Shown: positions 1-13,737 of the stretch, in pieces | Layout: every line of letters starts with the position of its first letter | How positions within the stretch are numbered: the stretch's first letter is position 1 | The notes under the pieces: generated by a model | What the model was told of the DNA's origin: nothing | Databases searched by the model: none | The model's input: only the letters and a program-made list of their open reading frames with translations | Translations under genes and position numbers: made by a program | Assembly (NCBI GenBank): GCA_004154925.1 | Contig: QJNS01000027.1 | Coordinates: forward strand, 369,984-433,983 | Source of the DNA: Monosporascus cannonballus | Taxonomy: Eukaryota; Ascomycota; Sordariomycetes; Xylariales | Direction: 5' to 3' | Length of the DNA: 64,000 nucleotides

Positions 1-2429
1 CCTATATATAATATTTAATATAAATAAATACGTAAATTTAATGTTGAATCTTTAGATTTATAACTAAAAACAAAATATTGTAATCAATATATTCCGTCAT
101 TTTGTAAGTTTTATTATTTTTAATAAACTAATTAAAATTAAATGATTTTACAAGTAATGAAATGCGAAAAGGGAATTATACAAATATGCTTATTACGAAA
201 TAGATTATAATGACTTTTTTTATAATTTTATATTTAAATTCAAAACGCGAATATAAACTGTTTAACGAATATAATTTAAAACAAAAAAGGTAATACACTA
301 TATGTTGAAATTACTTGCATTTTTAATTATATATAAATTAAGACAATAATATATATGTATAAGTCAACACATAAACCTTTGTAATTTTGATGAATTTGTT
401 TAAGTTGTATTATATTTATTTTATATATGTAGACGATAGAACAATCTTTATTTATAAAGTTTAATAAATTTATTTTCGTATTTCTAATTTTGTATTTTAT
501 GCCATAATTAAAATTGTTATTAGAATTTAAATTAATTATTTTACTAGTTACCAACGAAAAAAAATATCTAAAATGTAGAAATATTGAGAAACGGTAGTGA
601 TTATTATTCCGAACATATAAATCAACAAGGAAAATCATAGTGTTGAAATATATTGAAAAATGTAAAATTTATTATATATTAATAAAACAAATTTAGAAGC
701 AATTTGGTGATCGATATTTGTATTTAAATAATCTATAAATTAATTCTATATATAAGAAAAGGTTGAACGAAGTAATTTAATTATCTGATAAACAGAATAT
801 TGTTTAAAAACATTAATATTAATGCAAAAGAATTATAAAATAAATAAATATAAGTTCTTTCTAAAAGCTTGACTTTTTATATATAATCGTTATATTTCAG
901 TCAGTTTCTTCCTTAAATTCTTTTTTTAATATTTATTTCAATAGTTGTTACAATTATCATGTTAACGAAAAACACGAAAATATTTTTATATTTTAAAAGT
1001 TTATTTAGTAAAATTAACCATTAAAAACTAAAACACCTTAAGATTACAATTTCTTTTTCAGTATATTTCCTTTGAAAAGGAATATTCCAATATAATATTA
1101 AAATATACGAAATTGCATCTAATGTAAAACTTAACTTTTATACAATTAATGCGATCGATAGCCGGCCGAAACACTATAGAAATTTAAGATAATTAATAAT
1201 TGAAAATACGCCACATGTTCATCAAAAAAACTTTAATGTATTATTATATGAAATACTTCTTAATTTTTAAAACCAGATATGAAAACATATTTTAGTTTTA
1301 TTGTTTTAAGTATATAAATTATTACATATATATTTATTCTTGTATAGAGTTTCAAAGTGTGAAAATCTCTGTTTATAAAGTAATAGAAAAATATAATTTC
1401 AAAAAGGCGTTAATTAATAAGTGATTTAAAAAGATCAAATTTAAAATATATATAATTTAAATTTACAAATTTAACAACACATTTCTAAACCAAGTTAAGG
1501 TATAATGTATAACATGTAATAATTTATAACTTAAGAACTATTTTAAATAAAACAATATATATTTCCTATAATAGAATCTGTTTTCGAATATTTTATATGA
1601 TTATACCTTAATTGGATATATAGTTTAAATGATATATTATTATTAAAAATGTTTCTACGTAAATTGTTGTTATAGTATATATAAATATATTTATCATATT
1701 AACATATTTATATACTTATCAAACTCTAGTAATTAAAAAGATATCATACAGCTTAAACGTATTATTGTTATTCCAAGAAATGAAATTTAAGTAACATATT
1801 AAAAAATTGAAAAGTTAATTCAGTTTTGTAAAAATTTTATTATTTTCTTTCTCAAAAATAATTTTTATATTGATAAGTTTATAGGTATATACCGCAATTT
1901 ATATTAATATCTTTTTAACTCGATAGTCAAGTAACTTATAAAGCAGTGTATCTTTATAACATATGAGAACCTGTATTTCTTTTCGGTATTGCAACGAATT
2001 TAAAGTATATTTAATAAAAAATCCAATTCTTTTAAATTCCTTTTTTAAATAGAGTGATAATTATTAATAACGTATTTATATAACAGGTATTTTGCTTATA
2101 TAAATTTATTTAATAAAGTTATTATATACTTAACTTTAAGCTATATTTTTCATATTTTGCCGAATATCTAGATAATTACTATACGATATATTTTGCACGG
2201 TAACTTCTACGTCCATTATTGTCGAACATAAGAATTAATTTTTAAATTTGACGATTATTATTCACTACATATCTAATCAATTAGCGGCAAATATAATGAA
2301 TAATATATAACTTAATATATATTTGGCCGTATTTCGACTAATACAATTTTACATAAATCTGAAATATCTCATATTACAAAACAGCTATTCCAATTTTTTA
2401 ACATATAAACCGACCCAAAATATAAGTGT
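1..2429. other. RIP-degraded AT-rich DNA, no gene seen
   Basis: The stretch is extremely AT-rich and full of TpA. Stops occur in all six frames, so the longest open frames (about 100 codons, for example minus strand 327-638) are compositional chance. The remaining C and G sit mostly in CpG, as expected after RIP of CpA/TpG. I recognise no terminal repeat or protein motif. It is most likely a decayed repeat that continues beyond the left edge. Confidence 0.7.
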
Positions 2430-2727
2430 TGTAGTTCTAGAATAAAAGCTTAATCAATATATAAAATAATATCTTCTTATACGTAATATAATTAATCGAA
2501 ATATCTATTAAAAATTGCATTAGATCTATAAGACGTAACGAAAACGGTCTACGAAATAACGTAAATAAGATGGCGAATTATGCTTGTTGCAAATAATTAA
2601 TAGCAGAATACGGTTAATTATGTAAATATAATTACTTTATTATTATTTTATCCAAAATTTTAAAACACCTTTTAATTATTTATAGCCAAAATCCGATTAT
2701 TATAACTGTAACCGTAAAATCTTTAAT
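2430..2727. repeat. LTR-like repeat, left copy (element C candidate)
   Basis: This segment aligns over nearly its whole length, in direct orientation, with 33,471-33,769. The best block runs from about 2,521 to 2,726 against 33,561-33,768, where most differences are transitions. Both copies begin TGTA and are almost the same length (about 298 bp). No TSD was found and no clean CA end is visible, so the boundaries are approximate. They may be the two LTRs of a very old minus-strand element now split by later insertions, or simply two dispersed copies of one repeat. Confidence 0.45.
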
Positions 2728-4193
2728 ATGTAGCTTTACTTCTTAACGAAATAGCCGTATAACGTATGATATTATAATTAATTCGATTGCATTAATTATT
2801 CCGATAAAAAATTAACATTTAACATTTATCCGTAAAATGAAACGTAAATTGGAAATTCTTTCATTATTAATATAAAATATGTTTTATTATAAATATTTAC
2901 CGCGTTTTTAACGCGCCTATAGATTCTCTAATTATTTTAACGGATCGTTTATTGTTTTTGATAAATATATATAAATTATAACGAAAGTCGACATTATTTT
3001 TAACGATCATTACATAACCGTTATCATTTATTATTGGGTATTTTTAATATTGTTTTCGATATTTTTAATTTATACATATATATTATAACGTAATATATTA
3101 ATCTGAAAACCCTTTCGGTTTTTTCTAAATAACAGTAATTTTATTATTAAATATTTCGATAACCGTTATAATTTTGTTATCTATTTCTTTCTTAATAACT
3201 TGCAAAATTACGTTTATATTAACAGACCTAATTTCAATAATATTAAAAAACTTTCTAAAACATTTATTAGTTTTACTAATTTTTTTAAAATCCGAATATA
3301 GTATAACAATATTATCATTATTATTAATCGCAACGGAAATTTTAAATACTCTAAAATAAATTGATATATATTAATAGTCTTTTCTATGAAATATTTACAA
3401 ATATTATTATTAATATAACTTTGTAAGTTATAATACTTAGACTCTACATTAATCGCTTTAACGAGCAAAATATTGTCGTATGTTTCGTTATTTTTATAAG
3501 CTATATAAAGGCGTTTTACGATATTTCGAATGGATTTTAAATTCAGATATCTCGTAAAGACTTTACGTGTAAATCTGCTGAAAAACTAATTAATTTCCTT
3601 AATAGTTTCACCCACAAAACAGTCGTTTTTATTATATGTATTGCCAATTTTAATATAATAAATAGCCGAACTTTCTTTTTCTTTTTTATTATGATTTCTT
3701 TTGCTATTATTATTTACAAAATACAATTAACTTAAGTTTCATTTTGTAAACGGGCAATTAATGTTATTAAATAAAAACGGGTTTTAAAGTTTTTATAAAG
3801 GTTTAGCTTTTTTTACGGGGATTAAATATTTGGCCGAAATAATTTGACGGGCATAAAAATATTTAACGAATATTATGTTTTTACAAATTGAGATTTCGAG
3901 AGATAAATTTAAACTTTGCGAATATGGGAAATTTTATTAATCTAGAAGTTTTTCCCACTTATTTTATTTTTATTAGCGGAATTATCGGAAAACCTATTTA
4001 AGTATTTGTTAGCCAAAATATTTTTATTAATATAAACGCCTTTAACGTGTTGTTTAATATTACTAATTCAGTATTTTAGTATTGAATTTATGGTTATATT
4101 ACCCAAAAAACATTTTTATCGATACGGGTAATATTTACGGTTATTATTGTTTAGTTAACAGGATTAATGAAAATAAGGTGTTTTTGAGAATAT

Positions 4194-4388
4194 AGCCTCT
4201 ATAGGGTGAGGCTAGTAGCCGATCAGCTACCGATTAGCAACCGACCCATCTACTAGTATAAATCTACCATTTAGCAGCTAGTGAGAAATATCACATAGAA
4301 ATAACCTAATATATTTACTTCTTGGACTTTGCTCTGCGACTGGTCGAAGATTATCTCATTCTAGCTCACAGCTACCCATTATCTCACA
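4194..4388. mobile_element. Short GC-retaining insertion, possible SINE or MITE
   Basis: A 195-bp stretch of near-normal composition lies inside very AT-rich DNA. It is flanked by a 14-bp imperfect direct repeat, GTTTTTGAGAATAT (4,180-4,193) and GTTTTCGAAAATAT (4,389-4,402). The two mismatches are transitions, so this can be read as a long TSD. Inside are the repeated words CTAGTAGC/CTAGT and ATTATCTCA. There is no ORF and no clear terminal inverted repeat. A long, variable TSD would suit target-primed insertion (SINE-like); a box-B-like GGTCGAAGATT occurs but is weak evidence. Confidence 0.4.
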
Positions 4389-7300
4389 GTTTTCGAAAAT
4401 ATTAATATTTTTATTAATCTTTCCGTTAGTTATATTAAACGTGAACCGTTTTAAAATAAATATATTAATCGTTATAAATACTAATTCGTTTACAAGGTTT
4501 ATTATAGTTTAGATTTAATTAACCCGGTTTTCGTTTTTATATATTATCTCGTCGGCCTTTTTCATAATATGATAATTATTTAGATTTTTTACAAAATTAT
4601 GAAAATTTCTTTTTTTTGTTAATTTAGCTTCTAAATTTTAAAATAAACATTATAACGTCCTTATCGTTTATAGAAATAACGGTTTTAATTAAGCATGTGG
4701 AGAATCGTTTCTCTCAATAAATATAATCGAATTATCGAAAGTAAAAGATATTTTGTTATTTGGGCCGTAATTATCAATTTTCGTTTCATCTTCATTATAT
4801 TAATTTTATATATCCGTAAATCCGTTAAATTAAAATTCTTTATTCGTATTTTTCGAATATTGTGTAAATAAATATTAAGAAGAGGTTTTTAATCTCGATT
4901 CCGTCAGATCGTACTGGGAATTTATTATAAAGAACGTATTCAAGTGATAAAACAAATATTTCTTTTAAACAGTTTCCCTGTAAAAACGATTTCCAAAAAT
5001 AAGGGATTTTTAATTTAAATAAAGGACAACTAGATATTTGGGGGAAAAAGACCTAATTTTTTAGTAGGAAAATAGTTCTAAATATACGGATTTTTTTAAT
5101 ATCGACAATCGTACATTTTACATAACGTTAATTTTCGTAGAGAAAATATTAACGGTCAATTGTTATTTTTAATTTATAACGTTGTTTTTTTAAGAATTCC
5201 GAAATATTGTAAACTAAAATATTAAAATTATATATACGTATATTACTAATTTTAAAAAAATATTTAACGAATATGAATATTATTTTTATTATATTTTCTT
5301 TTGTAAATAGACAATATATTGACGTATTTGTTATGTTGTATTTTAACCCTATTAATCTAAATTAAGCCCTTTTTAATAATAAGCCCATTAATTTATTAAG
5401 TATTTTATATCGTATTTGGTAACCGTTTTATTAATTATAACGAAAAAGGTTTTAAAATGTAATATGTTATTTTTGGCCGTATATCTTCTTTATTTAACCA
5501 AATATATATTATATAAATCTTTTTATATTGCTAAATCTTATATTTAACGATACCGCTAATTTCTGGTTTTTATTTATTACCGCTTATGGGCATAAAGCCA
5601 AAGTTAGGCATTTTTGTGTTAAATCAATTTCTTTTATTTTAGTTTAGAAAATGAAATTGTCGGCATAATAAGACAAAGATTTTCATTATAAAAAGAATTA
5701 ATTAATATATTCAATCCTTTATCTTTTAATAGTTTTAAATACTTTTGCTTAAATACGTGATTACTGCCGGTTAAATTAATTTAATATCTAATATTTTTAA
5801 TATAACTTACTTTATACTGTTTCTTTTCTTCAATTTCTTCTAAATTTATTAATTACTATATTCTTTTAGTAATATAATTAATAATATTGGGTAATTACAT
5901 CGTCTTTCGAAAGTAATCCTTTTTAAAGCATTTATTTTATTATTTATAATTATCTTTTTTTTCGTTTAATATATTTAAAGTTAACTTTAATTATCTATTA
6001 AGTGTTAATTTTTTCGATTGTTAACCTGTTATAACTTCTAAAAGTTATTTAAAGAATATTATAAAATCTATATTATATTAATTTATAGAAGTATAAAATC
6101 AATAATTCTATATAGATATGTCGCAATCTTTACCGTTTAATTTTTATTTTTCGAGAAACCGTAGATTTATAAATATTATATAACCAACAATAATCTAATT
6201 TTTAAAACGGCAAAAACTTCGTTTTATAAAACGATTGTAATTTCTAGGTTTCTATTATTAATGATTTTAAAACAGGATTCCAAATTATAGACTTATAATA
6301 TTTTTAACGCTATAATTATTTCTTTTTCGATAATATATCGTAAATTATTTGATATTAAATAACAATGTATAGCTTTATATAAACCTATATATAAATTATT
6401 TCAAACTCGTATTTTCATAATATCTAAAAAATAATTTAATAGTTATATTCGATATATTTATAATAACACTTATAATTTTAGACCAGTACTATAATTTAAT
6501 TATTATTCAAAGTAATAATTCTCCCGGTAATTTATTTCGGTTAAGTTCAGTATTTCGGTAAATTAAACATACCTTAGATATTTCAAAATTTTATAATATT
6601 CTTTTACGAAATAAATATTAAGTAAATTTTATATTATGTATTTTATGACGAAATAATATTTCTTATTGTTAATAACTTTGAATACGGTTTTAATATTATT
6701 ATAGAAGATATATAAAATTTTGTAGCTGTTAGATCACGTATAATAAACGAATTTCTATATTTTAAACGGTTTATATCACTATTATTTACATTTATTTTTA
6801 TATTTTATAATACAGTATATATATATTTTTGTTTATTATTTATACCGTATGGTCCTGTAATATAGATTTGGAAATTATTCTTTGATCCGAAAACTTTATA
6901 AAATAATGTATTCTTTTAATAGAAACTATTAAATATTAATATTATCTCCTATATTACTTAATTTGTTCATGGCGTTTAATTTCGTGATTTTTTGATCTAT
7001 AATTCCAGTAAATAAGCAAAATAGCATATCCAATACTACAAAAGATTTCGGTAAACATAATATATTTTTAGTTAGAATTAAAGCAATAGTTGTTAATTTT
7101 AATTAAGTTCGTATTAAACTTATCGAAGTGTATTGTGAATAATAATTTAAACATAGTCAATACCTATATAAATATATAATTAAGAAAAGTATTTATTAAA
7201 AATGAATTGAATTAAACAGAGCTTCGTAAGGTTTTATATCGTTATATTAACGTGAACATTCCTTTCGCTTAATTCGTATTTTCTTCTTATTAAACATTAG

Positions 7301-7645
7301 TTTTAATATAAATAAAGTAAATTTAATTTTTATTTTCAATATATTATTTAAGTATATGTTGACTGTTGTATTTATTAATTAATTAAAAAACAATAACATT
7401 AAACTATCTTTTATAAGCCTCTCGATTTAAAGGAAAGGTTTATTCCTTTGTTAATACAAAGTAATATATTAAGTATATATATATATTTAAAATATTTCAT
7501 AAATTTAGTTTTGTATCCGTAAAACTATAATTTTAAAATTATATATTGATTTTGTGTATTCAAATATCGTAATTAATTAGATTTTCCAATGCTGAAGCCT
7601 TGCTAATAATTTAACCTGTTTGTAGTTACAAACATTATCTTTATA

Positions 7646-7915
7646 TTATACTAAATAGCCTCTTTTTGTAAGGATATTATTATAATTAAATAAGGTGTTG
7701 AGAAATTCAAGATAATAAAGAAATATTAATTTCTTGAAAATATTAAGACGGTTATTTATTTCAAAGATTTCGTTTTCTTGAATCTTATAACTAATTAAAT
7801 GGATTAATAAAAAGTCGATAAAGGACCTTTTTGCGTTAATATAGATTTTTAATCTATTTAATATTTTTGATATAGTATATAAATATTTCATATATTCTTT
7901 GGTATTAGTATTCAA
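7646..7915 (-). pseudogene. Open-frame remnant, unidentified
   Basis: An 89-codon open frame on the minus strand, the longest survivor in this half of candidate element C. It is rich in Ile, Asn, Lys and Tyr, as RIP imposes. The spacing of its charged and hydrophobic residues resembles a helical gag-type segment, but I recognise no motif. It lies just outside the target site of chromovirus A. Treat it as a degraded fragment. Confidence 0.25.
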
Positions 7916-8022
7916 AATTTTAATATTCTTGGTATAAATTGAAACGAAATTCTATATATTAAAAGTTCATTTCTAAATTGATAAATAAATATATAGAAAT
8001 TAAAATAATTTATTAATATTAT

Positions 8023-8392
8023 TGGGACTGCTATGCGGTTTAACCAACTATTAAACCAAAGTTGTACGGGTTTATATTAGCAGGAGTATTGTGGGAATTT
8101 GAGTAATAAATATAATAACGTATTACGTTTCGTAATATTAAAGGCGTTTTAGGTAACGATATTTTGTTTTCCGCCAATATTATTTTATTATGAAAATAAG
8201 AAACATATATATTCTTTATAATTTGATTGGATTTCCATTGGATTTTAACGTTATTGTACATTCAATGCTATTGGATTCGATTGGTTTTGAATAGATTCAG
8301 TTGGATTTTGATGTTAAATGAAATTTAAATTACGTAACCTTTTTGCGTAAGTCTGACCGTCTTTGCAACCGATTTTTGTTTGGGTTGTAATA
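8023..8392 (-). repeat. 3' LTR of chromovirus A
   Basis: The 370-bp copy at the left end. It begins TGGGACTG, and its right end reads GTAATA where the partner reads GTAACA, a RIP-type change. The shared core TGTACGGGTTTATATTA and the block ACGTATTACGTTTCGTAATATTA are conserved in both LTRs. As the element is transcribed leftwards, this is the 3' LTR. Confidence 0.8.
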
Positions 8393-8927
8393 CGATGTCC
8401 TTTTTCCTTGGACTTTTGCTCTTAAAAATTTTCCTTTCCTAGTAAATCCTTATTCTTTTACTATAGTAAGTTATATTACTAATTATACACTCCTTAATCG
8501 TCCTAATTAGCGAGAAAGCCGACAGTTCTTAACTGCTTATATTGTTAAATTTTGTTTTAAACTATTGTCGTATATTTCTTGTTTTAAAAATGGTATTAAA
8601 TTTAGATTAATTTAGAAAATTCGTCACTAAAGCGAATATATTAAGAATTACCGTCGCTGTCATAGTTCTAGTATTCTTATCAACTTTTTGCATCTTATTA
8701 TGAAGGAAAAGAATCGTTTAAATCGTAAGGAAACCGTTTCCGAAAAAACCTTTTTGCGCTTTTAAGAAGAAATAAAGAAAAATCTGGTATACAATTACCA
8801 TAATATTCGCGAAACGATTAATCGCTCTTTTCTATTTTGAAGTTAAACAAATTTTTTTTCCTTCAGGAAAATAGAATTATTAATCTTACATTTTAATTAG
8901 TAGATAAATTAGACGAATAAGAATGTA
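8393..8927. other. 3' untranslated part of chromovirus A, nothing recognised
   Basis: AT-rich interval between the left LTR and the Tc1 insertion. It falls between chromodomain and 3' LTR of element A once the Tc1 element is removed. In chromovirus D the equivalent interval holds an antisense lysine-rich ORF. Here I could not make out a comparable frame. Confidence 0.4.
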
Positions 8928-10335
8928 CAGTGAGGGGCCAAAATAATCCGGCCAACCCCACAACTTTTAGCCACACCTATATTCATCAACAACTTCACAT
9001 ATACATATTTTAATCAAATAAAATCGTAAAAATAAACGGCCTCTAGTACTCTATTCATCTGTTTCTAAGCTTTAAAACTGTATGTACCAACCTTTAGCCT
9101 TTTTAACAACCCGCAGCCGTTTCCCCATAGACATAATAACCTTCACTATAAAAACGTCCGGGATGGCTTCCCACGTTTTATACAAACATTCGATAAAACG
9201 GGTGGTATGCAGCTTGTTTTTTTTTAAATTCCCAAAGGTCCGGAAACATTTTTTTTATGTTCCTTTTAAGTGCAGCCCATATATATTTAATTAGGTTAAG
9301 GTTAGGGCTATATGGTGGCCAGTTCGAAAAAACCTCTACAACGTTATTTATCAACCAGTTTAAGGATTTTTTCGCAAACGTATATAATGGCGTTATCCTA
9401 TTGGAAAAGACGCCAGGACTCATAAATCGATAAGAATCTTTCGTCCAAAGCTGTCCGATAATTCCAACTGTTAATCCCTCGTTTGGAACCGTCTGGTTTT
9501 GGGGTTAGGTCGCGTTGCATAACGATAAGAGGCGTACGGCACCTCTTCTTATCCGTCTCGATCCATATCCCACCCCAAATCATAATGGATATATTCGCTT
9601 TGACGTAATTTTTGAGGTTAACGAATTTCTTATTCCATTTTTCGGACGGGAAACGGAATACCTAAGCCGTTAAGCTGCTGGAGGAATTTTGGTAAAAAGA
9701 TTCGTCGGAAAATATAACCTGGAATCGTTAGTTAAAGCTATATTAACTTTAACGTTGTGTATCTGTAACAAATCTTAAAAGTAATTCAGCTAATAACATA
9801 TAAAGGTATATTTAATTTTCGCCGTTTCTTTAAAAAGTAATATTCTTTTTTGGGATTTCTATTTACGAAAGATCTGTTTTTTCATAATACGCTTGATAAA
9901 ACGGATATTAATTTTGAACCCACTACTTTCCCAATATTTTTATACGTAATCTTTCGGCTTTTTTTATTAAAACAAAAAATTCAACTTTTTTAACGTTTCG
10001 AAAAGCCCGGGCGACTTTTTTTTACTTCGGATCGAAAATACGGCCGTTTTTCCAATCGTTAATGATAAAAGGAATAACGGATTTCGAAATCTTAAATAAA
10101 TCCTTTAAACGACGTTATAATATCCTAAATTTATTTACGGTAACAATGCAAACCCCCTTCCCGGGAGTAAATTCCTGATCTTTGTGATGACCGGCAGCCA
10201 ATTCGGCGGAAAAAGCTTCGAAATCAGCCATGATTTGAAGAAGTTATGAATTTTGGAAAGTTGAGTATTATCGAGAAGTGGTTCTGAAAATGGGGTGGCT
10301 GGGAAGCTTGGGCCGGATTATTTTGGCCCTCACTT
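8928..10335 (-). mobile_element. Impala-like Tc1/mariner transposon
   Basis: A 1,408-bp element bounded by TA (8,926-8,927 and 10,336-10,337). Terminal inverted repeats of about 26 bp read CAGTGAGGGGCCAAAATAAT... at the left and the complement of GGCCGGATTATTTTGGCCCT at the right (8,928-8,953 and 10,311-10,335), differing by one missing C and the terminal base. The CAGTG start, TA target and size match fungal Tc1 elements such as impala. It is RIPed less strongly than its surroundings, and its ends are almost intact. It is inserted between chromodomain and 3' LTR of chromovirus A, so it is younger than A. Confidence 0.9.
9060..10231 (-). pseudogene. Tc1/mariner transposase pseudogene
   Basis: The reading starts at an ATG at 10,231-10,229 (MADFEAFSAELAAG...) and runs leftward for about 390 codons to near 9,060, close to the usual length for the family. 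Several RIP stops and frame changes break it. Recognisable parts are the first catalytic-strand neighbourhood (MIWGGIW near 9,583) and the segment SNWPPYSPNLNLIKYIWAAL near 9,300. The latter corresponds to the W..SPDLNPIE.IW block that carries the last acidic residue of the DD(E/D) triad in Tc1 transposases; that residue is replaced here (NLIK). The enzyme would cut and paste the element by its TIRs. This copy is dead. Confidence 0.8.
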
Positions 10336-10337
10336 TA

Positions 10338-13300
10338 CGAAGGCCGAAACCTTTTCATTTGTACCACTTATTAATTTTCTTATTTGCTTGATATCCGAAA
10401 ATCTTGATTAAAGGTTCTTTTTTAGCGATCTAGTTGCTGCTGATAAAAGCTTTTTAATAAATGCTAGGTATTTATAAGACTTTTAGCTGGTTCCCAGAGG
10501 TTTTTGAAATTTAGGTGCTTTTTCCACTTAATTAGAAATTAAATGAAGCTATTTCCCTTCTTTATATCAAATATCTGTTTTAATTTTCGTATATTATATT
10601 AATTTTTATTTCCATATTATCTTATGCTATATATGTGTTAATCATGTTCGTTATTAATTTAAGTATAAAAATATAAACAATTAAAAAGAATTTAACTGTT
10701 TTTAAAGGCATAGACTTGTAATTATTTTTTGTGATGACTTTGGCGATTTTGTATAAACCGATATATTTAAAATCGAATTTCTTGCCAGGTTTTCCTGTTT
10801 AAATGGTTTTGCTAACAAGGTAAATTATTTTCTTTTTGCGAAAGTTTGTGCTTTTAACATTTTTTTGTTATAATATTTCCTTATTTAATTGTGTACGAAT
10901 TCTAACTTTATTTTTGTGTCCTAATATCATTATATTAATTATTGTAACGTAACGATTGTTTTGACATTAATAAATCTATCGTACGCATTTTATTGAATAT
11001 CTGGAATAAATATAAATTTTACACATACAAAAATATTTTAAAGTTTTCGTAATAATTAATATTATAAATTAATTCAACAATATATAAGTTTGTAGTTTGA
11101 TTATTCTGCTTATATATAATATAACCTTAAAAATATATTTGTTATATCTAATTTAACCGTCCTATATCTTTGTCCGTTTAAAGTATAAATATGTTAAATA
11201 ATTTGTAAGTTCGGTCAATTTGTGATATAAAAGTCCGGCAAAATGTTAAAATGAGCGTTATTTTTTAATTTAAGATAATTTCATATAATAATTCGTACAT
11301 GTTAAACGTGATTTTGAAAGAAATATGTACTTCTTTTATTTAATACTTTTTTTATAACAAGATATAAAATAGAAATATTTCGTAAACCGATAAAGGATAA
11401 CGAAAATGCTATCGTAATATATTGTTATTGCTCCATTTTCGGATAAGGATATTTTCGTGATAAAATCCATAATAATCGAATCCTATAATCCTTTAAAACC
11501 CGTAGTAATTATACTTTTTTAGCTTTGTATTATTGCGCCTGGGGTATATTATAAAGATTCTATTATTATTGTACGTTTTTAATTATTGTGTTTGCTTTAA
11601 GAATAAAATAAGCATGTTAAAATCGTTTTAAGATTTTTTAAATTTCTAGATAATTATATAATTAATATTTATATATATAGCATATTAAATGCGTTGCTTA
11701 ATTTTTAAGAATTTATAACCTTTTTATTTTTCTTCCTTTAGTAAATTGTTATTGTATTCTTTTAATTTTCTTATATATATCGTATTATATAACTTGTATT
11801 ATTTTAATCCGCCGTATATATAAATATCTTTTTAGGATAATATTACCAATTTTATAATTAATTTTAATTAACCGTTCTTTAAAATTTCATCGTTTACTTA
11901 CGCTACGTATTTTGTCGTTTTTTAAGTTTTTCTTATAAATAATAACGGAATCGAAGTTTGTTACTTTGTCCGTATATTATAATTATCGTCCTGTACGTTG
12001 TTTAGTCGCAATAAAACGGGTAAAAATTTAATAATGCGTATAAATCTTAACTAGAAACAAATTTCCTTTGCAGAAATACTTGAACATTTGAAATACCATA
12101 ATAATAGCCATAAATCCCTTATTGAGAATAAAGTAATTAAGTTCGGTTTGATTTTTTAATTGATACGAAAAAAATAAGATAAGATATAATTTGCATTAAT
12201 TATCCTGTTATCCGATTATTATACTTAATGTGTAATTCGAAATATCGGTTTTTAGTTCGACGAGGCGTACTAAATCGTATATGATTAATATTAGTTCGCT
12301 AGTACTCGTATCTTTAATTTTCTAAAATACTTTGTTTATTTCGGGCGTTTATATAAATTCATTTTCTCAACAATGGTAATTATAGGTGAAATAAATTTGT
12401 TAACATTGTGAGTAAATTTTCTATAATAATTAATGAATATAAGAAATACGCGTATTTTTTTACTTATAATTAACGTTTGTTATTTTATAACTATAACGAC
12501 TTTTTGGAGTCTATTTTGATATATCTCGTAGTAATAAGATATTTTAGATATTTTACTTCGTATATATAAAACTAACTTTTTTTGCTATTAATTAACAGTT
12601 TTGCGTTTTGTAAAGTTTAAAAAATCTTTTAAAGGTTTTGTACGTATGCTTTTCCCGTTTTCGAATAAATAAAGATGTCGTCGAGGTAATATACGATAAA
12701 AACGTCGAGAGATTTTCGTACTATATAATTTATTATCTGTTAAAATACTATTGATATATTCGTAAATCCTATTAGTGTAGTTATTTAAATAGTCCGTATT
12801 TTATTTTAAACCTTTTTTATCTACATTTCTTTTTAATATATATAAGATTATATTTATTTGTAAAATTAAGTACTCTAAAATGTTTAGTTTTGTAAAATTC
12901 ATTTTTTATTGCTGTATTTAATCGTGATAAAATTCAATTATTGATAATCGACCACAAATCGTAATATTATACTTTTTTTGGGAACGAGAAATATAAGATA
13001 TCTTTCTAGTAATTACGAAAATCAAATATATCCTTTTTATAACCGATTTTCTACATACTCCATGAAAGCGGATAATTCGTTTTCGCTAATGTTATAAATG
13101 GGTTAAACCTTTGTCAAAAAACCTTTTTTAAAATATTATTTCATATTTATATCCGTTATAATTTAGTCCTTTAGTCTTAAATTCTTTTTCGGAGAAGTTA
13201 TTTGTATTTATAATGTTATTCTAATATATTAATTAAATCTTTTAAAAGTTAAGATTATTATTTAAAATGGTTATTTAATTGCTTTAATTTTGCTTTGATA

Positions 13301-13453
13301 ATAATAATACCTTATTTTTTTTCAATGTCCTTTTTTTTCGTATTTTTTCTCTTTGTATGGTAAGATATTTGTCGTATTCTGATATCTATATTCGTCGTTA
13401 TTTTCGATCAAATGTTAAAATCTTTATTTTTCTGAATTCTGCCTCTCGATAAC
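10338..13453 (-). pseudogene. Pol pseudogene of chromovirus A (RT, integrase, chromodomain)
   Basis: Minus-strand remnant of the pol end, read right to left. The reverse-transcriptase block around 12,550-12,720 keeps the catalytic YLDD in YLDDIFIYSKT (12,677-12,688 for YLDD), followed by the usual downstream RT and connection sequence. Integrase should follow at about 10,900-12,000. A chromodomain-like segment, FLIKWKKHLNFKNLWEPAKS, lies near 10,500-10,560, with the aromatic and acidic pattern of the KWKGY...TWEP core. Many in-frame stops are RIP products. Chromodomains steer chromovirus integrase to heterochromatin, which fits the dense nesting here. Confidence 0.75.
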
Positions 13454-13457
13454 GTAT

Positions 13458-13737
13458 TGAAGTGGGGCGGGGTGTTACACCTATAATCAGGCTCGGCTGA
13501 TCAGAAAGCCCGAGTTTCGCATGTATATTAAGAAGTTCTTTTTTCGCCATGGGTTTAACCCCCGGGCATCGTCAGCCATTATCACCATTTAACATCTTTT
13601 CTGTTATTTTAGTTATCGAGATTCAATATTAGCAATATAATTAAATTAAGGTTTTCATTTTCGATAATCCTATTCCGTACCAGGACATAAAATAGTAATC
13701 CGTATTAATTAAAACTAATTCTCCTTATCCTAATTTC
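13458..13737 (+). repeat. 5' LTR of element B
   Basis: 280 bp, starting TGAAGTGGGGCGGGGTG. It matches the right LTR throughout and the solo LTR at 33,139. Retained marks are AGAAAGCCCGAGTTTCG, GGGTTTAACCCCCGGGCAT and CATTCCGTA-like words. Its last two bases differ from the CA of the other two copies. The GTAT target duplication precedes it. Confidence 0.85.

Larger units (their letters stand above)
2728..8017 (-). pseudogene. Unidentified RIP-degraded element, left part (C)
   Basis: No intact gene. On the minus strand several stretches read as decayed coding sequence, with most stops explicable as TGG/CAA/CAG turned into TAA/TAG. I cannot assign them to a named domain. If the repeats at 2,430 and 33,471 are LTRs, this is the promoter-distal (pol-side) half of a minus-strand element interrupted at 8,018-8,022 by chromovirus A. 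A 195-bp GC-retaining insertion sits at 4,194-4,388. Confidence 0.4.

Noticed and set aside
327..638. 103-codon minus-strand ORF in AT DNA
   Set aside because: Ile/Asn/Tyr/Lys-dominated composition and no motif; expected by chance in sequence this AT-rich.
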